Source: DATFDN01 sp035685165
Lineage (GTDB): Bacteria; Pseudomonadota; Alphaproteobacteria; Acetobacterales; Acetobacteraceae
Direction of reading: 5' to 3'
DNA length: 64,000 nt
NCBI GenBank assembly: GCA_035685165.1
Contig: DASRBI010000008.1
Location: forward strand, 124,001 to 188,000
The position numbers were made by a program, and so were the translations under genes. Below, piece after piece: positions 16,027 through 23,820 of this stretch. Position 1 is the first letter of the stretch, and each line of letters begins with the position of its first letter. The notes beneath the pieces are model-generated. The model was not told the origin of the DNA, made no database searches, and saw nothing but the letters and a program-made list of their open reading frames with translations.

Positions 16027-16800
16027 TTAGCCGCCCCTACGCGCCCGCAGCGCCGCTTGGTGCGCGGCCAGCATCCGGCGCGGCTCCTCGCTCCGCCACG
16101 CCTCCTCGAAACAGTCGATCCCCTTCTGCACGGCCTGATCGAGCGGCAGCTGCTCCCATTCCCCGATCAGCCGCTTCTGCAAGCGCACCGCCTCCGGCCC
16201 CGAGGCGATGATCGCATCCGCCAGACGCCAGATCGCGGCATCCAAGGCGCCCGGCTCGGCCACCTCTTCCACCAGCCCCCAGGCCAGCGCCTCCGCGGCG
16301 TCGATCGTCTCCCCGGTCAGCAGCAGCCGGTTGGTGCGGCCCCAACCGATCAGGCGCGGCAGGAGCGCGGCCTCCACGACCGAGGGCAGGCCGATTCGCA
16401 CCTCGGGCATGCCGAACCGGGCCGAGCGATCGGCGACCCGCAGATCGCAGCTCGCGGCGACCTCCAGCCCCGCGCCGAGCACGTAACCCGCTATACGCGC
16501 GATCACCGGCAGCTTGGCGCGGCGGATCGCATCGCAGGCTAGATGGACGCGGGTGATGAAGGCGCGCGCCGCGGCGGGGCCGGCGAGTGCCGCCATCTCG
16601 TTCACGTCGGCGCCGCCGATGAAAGCCCGCTCGCCCGCGCCGCGCAGCACGATCACCCGCGCGCCCGGCGCTCCCGCCGCGCGGCGCACGGCGTCCGCCA
16701 GCGCCTCCAGGGTCGGACTGTCGAGCGCGTTCAGCTTCGCCGCGCGGTCGACCGTCACCGTCGCCACCCCGCGCGCGTCCTGCTCCACAAGCACCGCCAT
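16027..16800 (-). CDS. Enoyl-CoA hydratase/isomerase (crotonase) family protein
   Basis: 257 residues. The crotonase fold is shown by GERAFIGGADVNEMA (oxyanion loop) and GYVLGAGLEVAASCDLRVA, with the first catalytic glutamate in AGLEVA. The second glutamate is kept in MPEVRIG, so a hydratase rather than a mere isomerase is plausible. It acts on an acyl-CoA in the cytoplasm; the particular pathway is unknown. It lies 13 bp downstream of recG on the same strand and may be read through from it, though the functions are unrelated. Confidence 0.87.
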   Translation of the reverse strand: MAVLVEQDARGVATVTVDRAAKLNALDSPTLEALADAVRRAAGAPGARVIVLRGAGERAFIGGADVNEMAALAGPAAARAFITRVHLACDAIRRAKLPVIARIAGYVLGAGLEVAASCDLRVADRSARFGMPEVRIGLPSVVEAALLPRLIGWGRTNRLLLTGETIDAAEALAWGLVEEVAEPGALDAAIWRLADAIIASGPEAVRLQKRLIGEWEQLPLDQAVQKGIDCFEEAWRSEEPRRMLAAHQAALRARRGG

Positions 16801-16813
16801 CGGTCCCTCCCCC

Positions 16814-18868
16814 TCAGCCCGCCGCCAGCGTCTTCATCGCCTCGATCTGCTCGAAGAGCCGCAACAGCCAGCGCACCGCCCGGCCGCGCTCGCCCGCAAG
16901 CTTCGGGTCGCGCGCCACCAGCAGGGCGGCATCGCGGCTCGCCATGTGCAAGAGGCCCTCGTGCGCGATCGGGTCGGCCAGCCGGAATCGCGGCAGCCCC
17001 GACTGCTTCGTGCCCAGCACGTCGCCGCCGCCGCGGAGGCGGAAATCGGCATCCGCGATCACGAACCCGTCCTCGGTGTCGCGCAGCATCGTCAGGCGCT
17101 TCTTCGCCAGCTCGTTCAGCTCATCCTCGTGCAACAAGAGGCAGAAGCTCGCCGCCTCGCCACGCCCCACCCGCCCGCGCAACTGGTGCAGCTGCGCCAG
17201 CCCGAACCGCTCGGCGTGCTCCACCACCATGATCGTGGCACTCGGTACATCGACGCCGACCTCGATCACCGTCGTCGCCACCAAAAGCCGCACCCGCCCG
17301 GCCGCGAAATCGGCCAGCGCCCGGTCGCGCTCCGCCGGATCCTGCTGACCGTGCGCAAGCCCCACCGCCTCCCCGAACCGCGCCCTAAGCGCCGCATAGC
17401 GCTCCTCGGCAGCGGCGAGATCGACCGCCTCGCTCTCCTCGACCAGCGGGCAGACCCAGTAGATCTGCGCCCTCTCCGCCAGCTTGCGCGCCAGCGCGTC
17501 CAGCACGTCGGAAAGGGTGGAGAGGCTGTGCAGCGTGGTGCGGATCGACTGGCGTCCGGCCGGTTTCCCGGTCAGCCGGCTCACGTCCATCTCCCCCCAC
17601 TGCGTCAGCAGCAAGGTGCGGGGGATCGGGGTTGCCGTCATCACCAGCACGTCCGCCTTCTGGCCCTTCTCGCCCAGCATCAGCCGCTGCGCGACGCCGA
17701 AGCGGTGCTGCTCGTCGATCACCGCGAGCGCCAGGTCGCGATAGACCACCTGTTCCTGGAACAGCGCGTGCGTGCCGACCACGAGTTTGATGTCGCCATC
17801 CGCCAGCCCCCGTAGCAGGCGCGCCCGCTCCGCCCCCTTTATGCTGCCTGTCAAAAAGGCTACCGGCAGCGGGCAGAGGCGGGAGAGCGTTCGGTGGTGC
17901 TGGCGTGCCAGCACCTCGGTCGGTGCCATCAGCGCCGCCTGCGCACCCGCCTCCACCGCCCGCAACATCGCCAGCAACGCCACCAGGGTCTTGCCGGACG
18001 CCACGTCGCCTTGCAGCAGCCGCAGCATCCGGCGCGGCGCGGCGAGGTCGGCGTCGATCTCGGCGAGCGCCATCGCCTGCGAAGGCGTGAGCGGATGCCC
18101 GAAGCGGGCCAGCGCCTTGTCGCGCAAGGCGCCGTCGCCCGTCAGCGCGCGTCCGGGCCGGTTCCGTACCCGCCCGCGCACCAGATGCAGCGCCACTTGG
18201 CTCGCCAGCAGCTCGTCATAGGCAAGGCGCAGGCGCGGCGTCTCGGGCGGCGGCGTTTGCGGCGCCTGTACGGCGCGCAGCGACTCGGCGAATCCGGCCC
18301 ACTTCTCGCGCCGGAGCAGCGCCGGATCATGCCATTCGGGCAACTCGGGCAGACGCGCGAGCGCCTGCGCCATCGCGCCCGCCACCTGCCGCGGCCAGAG
18401 CCCCGCCGTCAGCGGCCACACTGGCTCCACCGGCGGCAGCCGCGCCGCCTGCTCCTCGGGAACCACATGCTCGGGATGGGGAAAGGTGATGCGGTCTCCG
18501 AACAGGTCGGGCTTGCCGGACACCAGAATCCGCGTCCCGCTCGGGAACTGCGCGGCGCGGTTGGGGCTGAAGAACACCAGCTCGCCGAAGCCGCTGCCGT
18601 CGCGCACGATCACGCGCCACGGCTGGCGGGACCTGAGCGGCGCCTCGCAGCGGATCACCTCCACCGCGACCGTCGCCACCTTGCCGGGTTGCGCTGCCGC
18701 CAAGGTCGTGCGCGCGCGCCGGTCCACGTAGCTTTCCGGCAGGTGGAACAGCAGGTCGATCACCCGCTCCCCCCCGATCGCCTTGGCGAGCAGCCGCGTC
18801 AGCGCCGGGCCTATGCCGCGCAGCGATGTCAGGGGCGCGAAAAGCGGAGCGAGGTCGGGCTGGGACAC
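16814..18868 (-). CDS. recG: ATP-dependent DNA helicase RecG
   Basis: 684 residues, the usual length. The N-terminal wedge/OB-fold domain (about 55-150) grips branched DNA. The superfamily 2 helicase core has Walker A LLQGDVASGKTLVAL, the Walker B variant VIDEQHRFGV, the TATPIPRT motif III and motif VI QLRGRVGRGE. RecG reverses stalled forks and processes Holliday junctions and R-loops. The gene is divergent from sdhE-mfd with 42 bp between the starts, an arrangement conserved in many alphaproteobacteria. Confidence 0.95.
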   Translation of the reverse strand: MSQPDLAPLFAPLTSLRGIGPALTRLLAKAIGGERVIDLLFHLPESYVDRRARTTLAAAQPGKVATVAVEVIRCEAPLRSRQPWRVIVRDGSGFGELVFFSPNRAAQFPSGTRILVSGKPDLFGDRITFPHPEHVVPEEQAARLPPVEPVWPLTAGLWPRQVAGAMAQALARLPELPEWHDPALLRREKWAGFAESLRAVQAPQTPPPETPRLRLAYDELLASQVALHLVRGRVRNRPGRALTGDGALRDKALARFGHPLTPSQAMALAEIDADLAAPRRMLRLLQGDVASGKTLVALLAMLRAVEAGAQAALMAPTEVLARQHHRTLSRLCPLPVAFLTGSIKGAERARLLRGLADGDIKLVVGTHALFQEQVVYRDLALAVIDEQHRFGVAQRLMLGEKGQKADVLVMTATPIPRTLLLTQWGEMDVSRLTGKPAGRQSIRTTLHSLSTLSDVLDALARKLAERAQIYWVCPLVEESEAVDLAAAEERYAALRARFGEAVGLAHGQQDPAERDRALADFAAGRVRLLVATTVIEVGVDVPSATIMVVEHAERFGLAQLHQLRGRVGRGEAASFCLLLHEDELNELAKKRLTMLRDTEDGFVIADADFRLRGGGDVLGTKQSGLPRFRLADPIAHEGLLHMASRDAALLVARDPKLAGERGRAVRWLLRLFEQIEAMKTLAAG

Positions 18869-18910
18869 GGCTGACAGGGGCTGGAGCCCCAGCTATATCG
18901 CAGCCACGGC

Positions 18911-19306
18911 ATGAACGAACCAGATACCGCGCCCGACGCCGTGCGCCGGCGCCGCCTGCTCTACCGCGCCACCCACCGGGGCACGCAGGAGACCGACCTG
19001 CTGGTCGGCGGGTTCGTGGCGGCGCACATCTCTGGCATGGCCGAGGACGAATTGGCGACGCTGGAGGCGGTGCTCGAACTGCCCGACGTCGATCTCGCCG
19101 ACTGGCTGACGGGACGGCGGCCTCTGCCCGGTGCCAACGAGTTCAGAGCCCCCGCTGCCCTTGGGGGTCAGGGGGAGGGGTCCACGCCCCTCCTCCGAAG
19201 CGCGCCGGCCACCTCTTCCCCTACTCCCCTCGTGCAAGGGCAGGAGGGACTTCTTGGCAGCGACATCGTCGCCCTCCTCCGCCGCATGAAGGACGCCGCT
19301 CCGTGA
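18911..19306 (+). CDS. sdhE: FAD assembly factor SdhE with an in-frame repeat insertion
   Basis: 131 residues; the family is normally about 85-100. Residues 1-80 are a good SdhE: RRRLLYRATHRGTQETDLLV contains the flavinylation RGxxExD motif, followed by LPDVDLADWLTGRRPLP. SdhE helps attach FAD covalently to SdhA. Residues of about 84-116 (proline-, glycine- and serine-rich, from APAALGGQGEG to QGQEGLLG) are encoded by a palindromic GC-rich repeat (about 19148-19256), after which the expected C-terminal DIVALLRRMKD resumes. The gene ends in GTGA, overlapping the mfd start. Confidence 0.85.
   Translation: MNEPDTAPDAVRRRRLLYRATHRGTQETDLLVGGFVAAHISGMAEDELATLEAVLELPDVDLADWLTGRRPLPGANEFRAPAALGGQGEGSTPLLRSAPATSSPTPLVQGQEGLLGSDIVALLRRMKDAAP
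19148..19256. repeat. GC-rich palindromic repeat inside sdhE
   Basis: The segment holds GGAGGGG (about 19184-19190) with CCCCTCC (about 19196-19202), and a second CTCCCCTCGTGCAAGGG-type hairpin near 19226-19242. The same kind of C-run/G-run palindrome occurs in spaces between genes elsewhere in the window (46349-46425, 53131-53171, 59371-59466, 62107-62165). Here it stays in frame and is translated. Confidence 0.55.
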
Positions 19307-22300
19307 CGGCGATCCCGGTCTACGGCGCCCCAGAGGGCTGGGACGCTTTCCTGCTCGCCCGCCGGCGCGCGGAGTTCGCCGGCCCCGTGCTGCATGTCGC
19401 CCGCGACGACGCGCGCATGGCACGGATGGCCGAGGCGCTTGCCTTCATCGCCCCCGAAGCCGAACTCTTGCGGTTCCCGGCCTGGGACTGCCTGCCCTAC
19501 GACCGCGTCTCGCCCAACCCCACCCTCGTCTCCGAGCGCATCGCCACCCTCGGCCGCCTGCTCGAACCGGCGCGTGGGCCGCGCATCGTGCTCACCACGG
19601 TCAACGCGCTCGTCCAGCGCGTGCCGCCGCGCGCCGCCTTCCGCGGCACCATGCTCGATCTGCGCCTGGGCAGCGAACTGCGCCCGGATCGCCTTGCCGC
19701 CTTCCTGGAGGCCAGCGGCTACGGCCGCGCCAACACGGTCATGGAGCCGGGCGAATACGCGATCCGGGGCGGCATCATCGACCTCTTCCCAGCGGGCGAA
19801 GCCGATCCCGTCCGCATCGACCTGTTTGGCGACACGATCGAGACGATCCGCAGCTTCGACCCCGCCACCCAGCGCAGCGCCAGCCGGCGCGAGCGGTTGA
19901 TCCTGCGCCCGGTTTCCGAGGTGCCGCTCGACAAGGACGCCATCGCCCGCTTCCGCACCGGCTGGCGCGAGCTGTTCGGTCCCGGCGCCGCCGAGGACCC
20001 GATCTACGAATCGGTCTCCGAAGGCCGCCGCCATCCCGGCATGGAGCACTGGGCGCCGCTCTTCCACGCGGAGATGGAAACGCTGCTCGACTACCTGCCC
20101 GGCGCCTCAGTCAGCCTCGATCATCAGGCCGAAGACGCGCTCGCCGCGCGGCTGGAGATGATCGCCGATCACTACGCCGCCCGCCGCGGCCCCACCCGCG
20201 AGGGCGAGGTGCCCTACCGCCCGCTGCCGCCCGCACATCTTTATCTCGACCGCGCGGGCTGGGACGCGATGCTGGCGGGCGGGCCGCTGCTTGCCTTCAC
20301 CCCCTTCGCCCGCCCCGAGGGCGCGGCGGGCATCGACGGTGGGGGCCGCCCCGGCCCGATCTATGTGCAGGCCGGCGGCGCGGTGGGCCAGAACGTGTTC
20401 GAGCAGCTCCGCGCCGACATCGCCGCCTGGGCCGACCAAGGAAGGCGGATCGTCGTCGCCGCCTGGACGCGCGGCTCGCGCGACCGCCTGCTCAACCTGC
20501 TGCGCGAGCACCGTATCTCCCAAGCCGCCGCCGAGGAAGGCTGGGCGGACATCCGCCGCAAGCCCGCGGGCTCGGTCTCCGTCACCGTGCTCGGCGTGGA
20601 GCGCGGCTTCGTCGCCGAGCGCATCGCGCTCGTGGGCGAGCAGGATTTGCTCGGCGAGCGCATCTCCCGCCCGCCGCGCCGGCGCAAGCGGGCCGACCAG
20701 TTCATCGCCGAAGCGACCGAGATCGCCGAGGGCGACCTCGTGGTCCACCAGGAATACGGCATCGGCCGCTATGACGGGCTGGAGACGCTGACGGTCGGCA
20801 ACGCGCCGCACGATTGCCTGCGCCTGATCTACGACGGCCAGGAAAAGCTCTACCTCCCGGTCGAGAACATCGAGGTTCTCTCCCGCTACGGCAGCGACGC
20901 CCAAGGGGTTGCGCTCGACAAGCTGGGCGGGGCGGGCTGGCAGACGCGCAAGGCGCGGATGAAGAGCCGCATCCGCGACATGGCCGCCGCCCTGATCCGC
21001 ACGGCGGCGGAGCGGCAGGTGAAGGCCGCCCCCTCAGTCGGGCCGCCCGAGGGCACCTGGGACGAGTTCTGCGCCCGCTTCCCCTTCGCCGAGACCGAAG
21101 ACCAGTCCCGCGCCATCGCCGACGTGCTGGAGGATCTGGCCTCGGGCCGCCCAATGGACCGGCTGATCTGCGGCGACGTGGGCTTCGGCAAGACCGAGGT
21201 GGCGCTGCGCGCCGCCTTCGTCGCCGCCATGTCGGGCGGGCAGGTGGCCGTGGTGGTGCCGACCACCCTGCTCGCCCGCCAGCACTACCGCACCTTCTCC
21301 GAGCGGTTTGCGGGCTTCCCCGTCCGCGTCGCCCAGCTGTCCCGCATGGTCCCGGCCAAGGAGGCGGCGCAGATCCGAAAGGAGCTGGCGACCGGAGCCG
21401 TCAACATCGTCATCGGCACCCACGCCCTGCTCGCCAAGGGGATCCAGTTCGCCAATCTCGAACTGCTGGTGATCGATGAGGAGCAGCATTTCGGCGTCGC
21501 CCACAAGGAACGGCTCAAGCAGCTCCGCGCCGATGTGCACGTGCTGACGCTCACCGCCACCCCGATCCCGCGCACGCTTCAGCTCGCGCTGACCGGCCTT
21601 CGGGAGATGAGCGTCATCGCCACCCCGCCCGTGGATCGGCTGGCGGTCCGCACCTTCATCATGCCCTTCGATTCGGTGGTGATCCGCGAGGCGATCCAGC
21701 GCGAGCGGTTCCGCGGCGGGCAGGTGTTCTGCGTTGTTCCCCGCATCGAGGACATCGGCCGCATGGCCGAGCGGCTGGCCGAGATCGTCCCCGAGGCCCG
21801 CACGGTGCAGGCGCACGGGCGCCTCGCCCCGACCGAACTCGAGCGGGTGATGACCGAGTTCAGCGACGGCAAGTTCGACATCCTGCTTTCGACCAACATC
21901 GTCGAAAGCGGCCTCGACATGCCGGCGGTCAACACACTGCTGATCCACCGCGCCGACATGTTCGGACTGGGCCAGCTCTATCAGCTCCGCGGCCGCGTGG
22001 GCCGCGGCAAGCAGCGCGGTTACGCCTACCTCACCTGGCCGCAGACCCACCGCCTGTCGGCCGCGGCGCAGAAGCGGCTCGAGGTGATGCAGACCTTGGA
22101 CAGCCTCGGCGCCGGCTTCACCCTCGCCTCGCACGACCTCGACATCCGCGGCGCCGGGAACCTGCTCGGCGACGAGCAATCCGGCCATATCCGCGAGGTC
22201 GGGATCGAGCTCTATCAGCAGATGCTGGAAGACGCGGTCGTGGAGCTGCGTGCCGGCGACCGCCGCGGCGCGGACCGCGAATGGACCCCCAATATCCAGC

Positions 22301-22740
22301 TCGGTCTGCCGGTGCTGATCCCGGAGACCTACGTGCCCGAGCTTCCCGTCCGCCTCGGCCTTTACCGGCGCATCGGCGCCCTGGCGTCGGACGCCGAGAC
22401 CGAGGCGATGGCGGCCGAGCTCGTGGACCGCTTCGGGCCGCTGCCGGCGGAGGTGGAGAATCTGCTCGCCGTGGTCGCCCTGAAGCGGGCCTGCCAGGAA
22501 GCGGGGGTGGAGAAGATCGAGGCCGGGCCGAAGGGTATGGTCCTGAGTTTCCGCGGCAACGCCTTCCCCAATCCGGCGGGGCTCGTGTCCTGGTTGTCGA
22601 GCAAGGGCGGGTTGGTGAAGCTCCGCCCCGACCACAAGCTTTCCATCGCCCGCGAGATGGACCTCGCCACCCGCATCCGCTTCGCGCGCGACGCCGTCTC
22701 AAGCTTGGTCCGCATCGCGGGGCAGGCGAAGGCGGCCTGA
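19303..22740 (+). CDS. mfd: Transcription-repair coupling factor Mfd
   Basis: 1145 residues, the normal length. It has the UvrB-like N-terminal module (DCLPYDRVSPNP and MEPGEYAIRGGIIDLFP), the RNA polymerase-interacting domain beginning EGDLVVHQEYGIGRYDG near 476, and a RecG-like translocase with Walker A GDVGFGKTEVALR near 623, DEEQHFGV near 724 and TATPIPRTLQ. The C-terminal TRCF domain covers about 970-1080. Mfd removes stalled RNA polymerase and recruits UvrA. The GTG start lies within the sdhE stop (GTGA), so the two are translationally coupled. It is followed by the palindrome array at 22773-22881. Confidence 0.96.
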   Translation: MTAIPVYGAPEGWDAFLLARRRAEFAGPVLHVARDDARMARMAEALAFIAPEAELLRFPAWDCLPYDRVSPNPTLVSERIATLGRLLEPARGPRIVLTTVNALVQRVPPRAAFRGTMLDLRLGSELRPDRLAAFLEASGYGRANTVMEPGEYAIRGGIIDLFPAGEADPVRIDLFGDTIETIRSFDPATQRSASRRERLILRPVSEVPLDKDAIARFRTGWRELFGPGAAEDPIYESVSEGRRHPGMEHWAPLFHAEMETLLDYLPGASVSLDHQAEDALAARLEMIADHYAARRGPTREGEVPYRPLPPAHLYLDRAGWDAMLAGGPLLAFTPFARPEGAAGIDGGGRPGPIYVQAGGAVGQNVFEQLRADIAAWADQGRRIVVAAWTRGSRDRLLNLLREHRISQAAAEEGWADIRRKPAGSVSVTVLGVERGFVAERIALVGEQDLLGERISRPPRRRKRADQFIAEATEIAEGDLVVHQEYGIGRYDGLETLTVGNAPHDCLRLIYDGQEKLYLPVENIEVLSRYGSDAQGVALDKLGGAGWQTRKARMKSRIRDMAAALIRTAAERQVKAAPSVGPPEGTWDEFCARFPFAETEDQSRAIADVLEDLASGRPMDRLICGDVGFGKTEVALRAAFVAAMSGGQVAVVVPTTLLARQHYRTFSERFAGFPVRVAQLSRMVPAKEAAQIRKELATGAVNIVIGTHALLAKGIQFANLELLVIDEEQHFGVAHKERLKQLRADVHVLTLTATPIPRTLQLALTGLREMSVIATPPVDRLAVRTFIMPFDSVVIREAIQRERFRGGQVFCVVPRIEDIGRMAERLAEIVPEARTVQAHGRLAPTELERVMTEFSDGKFDILLSTNIVESGLDMPAVNTLLIHRADMFGLGQLYQLRGRVGRGKQRGYAYLTWPQTHRLSAAAQKRLEVMQTLDSLGAGFTLASHDLDIRGAGNLLGDEQSGHIREVGIELYQQMLEDAVVELRAGDRRGADREWTPNIQLGLPVLIPETYVPELPVRLGLYRRIGALASDAETEAMAAELVDRFGPLPAEVENLLAVVALKRACQEAGVEKIEAGPKGMVLSFRGNAFPNPAGLVSWLSSKGGLVKLRPDHKLSIAREMDLATRIRFARDAVSSLVRIAGQAKAA

Positions 22741-22772
22741 CGGGCGTACATCTAGGGCGCGGAGCGGGGCGC

Positions 22773-22881
22773 CAGGTCATCACCTGCGTGGTGTTGCGCG
22801 CGGCCAAGTGACAACTTGCCCTATTTGGGCCCGCTCAGGTGATCACTTGCCAGCGCGGGCGCCCGTTCAGGTGTACACGTG
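22773..22881. repeat. Array of four 14-bp palindromes, CARGT-N4-ACNTG, about 32 bp apart
   Basis: Four copies: 22773-22786 (CAGGTCATCACCTG), 22805-22818 (CAAGTGACAACTTG), 22836-22849 (CAGGTGATCACTTG) and 22868-22881 (CAGGTGTACACGTG). The first two are perfect 5-4-5 palindromes and the others have one mismatch between arms. Start-to-start spacing is 32, 31 and 32 bp, close to three helical turns, and the spacers are unrelated. They lie between the converging 3' ends of mfd and the flavin reductase gene, not at a promoter. They look like binding sites for a dimeric protein or proteins; none is identified. Confidence 0.6.
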
Positions 22882-22888
22882 CGCGTCC

Positions 22889-22910
22889 GGCTCGTGCGCT
22901 TGCACGAGCC
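22889..22910. terminator. Nine-bp-stem hairpin, possible bidirectional terminator
   Basis: GGCTCGTGC (22889-22897), loop GCTT, GCACGAGCC (22902-22910) is a perfect inverted repeat between converging mfd and flavin reductase genes. No T-run follows on either strand, so factor-independent termination is uncertain. Confidence 0.4.
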
Positions 22911-23000
22911 TCACCGAGATATGCCTCGACGCCGCGTGGTCCCGGCCTGCGGGGCCAACCAGACGAAGGCCGTGCCCCAACCTCAAACGCCTGCGATCCT

Positions 23001-23642
23001 TCATTCCGCCGCGTCGCGGAACCGCCAGTTCTCCACCGGGATGCGCGGCAGCTCGAAACGGTCGGTGGTGCGGGCATACCAGCCCGCGCCATGCATCCGC
23101 CCGATCAGGTCGAGCTTCGGCGTGTCGACATAGCAGCGTTCCGCATCGAGCACGCACTCGTCCTTGATGTGCATGGCGACCACTTTGCCGAGGATCACCG
23201 AGCGATCCACGCCCACCTCCACGATCACCAGCCGCTCGCACTCCATGGAGACCGGCGCTTCCGCTATTCGCGGCGGCCGCACCTTGGAACAGGGCGCGGT
23301 CGTCAGCCCGGCCTGGCGCAGTTCGTCGATTTCCTTGCCGAACTCGATCGCCGTCACGTTCATCGGCTCGACCAGCGGGAAGCTGACGAGATTCACCACA
23401 AACTCGCCGGTGCGGCGGATATTGCCGCCGGTATCCTTGGCATCACCCGGCGCCCGCCCGCCGATGCCGAAGCACACGACCGGCGGATCGCCGGAAACGC
23501 AGTTGAAGAACGAAAACGGCGCCGCGTTCACCGAGCCGTCCAGATCCTGCGTCGTCACCCAGGCGATCGGGCGCGGCACGATGGTCGAGATAAGAAGCTT
23601 GTAGACGTTCTGCGCCGGCATGGACGCGAAATCGAACAGCAT
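23001..23642 (-). CDS. Flavin reductase family protein (FMN-binding split barrel)
   Basis: 213 residues. The FMN-binding split barrel is seen in KLLISTIVPRPIAWVTTQD near the N-terminus, NAAPFSFFNCVSGDPP, and TGEFVVNLVS. The family includes NAD(P)H:FMN oxidoreductases that supply reduced flavin to monooxygenases and some oxygen-independent flavoproteins. The flavin-dependent luciferase-like gene at 30053 is a conceivable but distant partner. The start is an ATG and gives the typical length. The gene converges on mfd across the palindrome array. Confidence 0.85.
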   Translation of the reverse strand: MLFDFASMPAQNVYKLLISTIVPRPIAWVTTQDLDGSVNAAPFSFFNCVSGDPPVVCFGIGGRAPGDAKDTGGNIRRTGEFVVNLVSFPLVEPMNVTAIEFGKEIDELRQAGLTTAPCSKVRPPRIAEAPVSMECERLVIVEVGVDRSVILGKVVAMHIKDECVLDAERCYVDTPKLDLIGRMHGAGWYARTTDRFELPRIPVENWRFRDAAE

Positions 23643-23715
23643 GTTTGCTCCCGCCGCTGGAAAGGTAGGCGACCGTGCCGCCCGATCACCTGCGGATCAA
23701 GGCACCTTTCTTTCT

Positions 23716-23812
23716 CTCTGCCCCCTGGGGCGAAGAGGGTTGGGAAAACTCGGCAGGCCATGCGCTCCCCCGCCTCCCCTAACCCCTCCGCCCCCACGGC
23801 CGCAGGGGACAG
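23716..23812. repeat. GC-rich dispersed repeat between the flavin reductase and carboxylase genes
   Basis: The interval carries GCCCCCTGGGGC near 23720 and a CTAACCCCTCCGCCCC block with a matching G-rich run near 23790-23810. Its composition is like the other dispersed palindromes here. It ends about ten bases from the carboxylase stop. No gene is seen in this interval. Confidence 0.4.
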
Positions 23813-23820
23813 TGAGATCC

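Noticed and set aside
22773..22881. A CRISPR array
   Set aside because: The spacing is regular, but the repeats are only 14 bp and vary between copies, the spacers are about 18 bp, and no cas genes are present.
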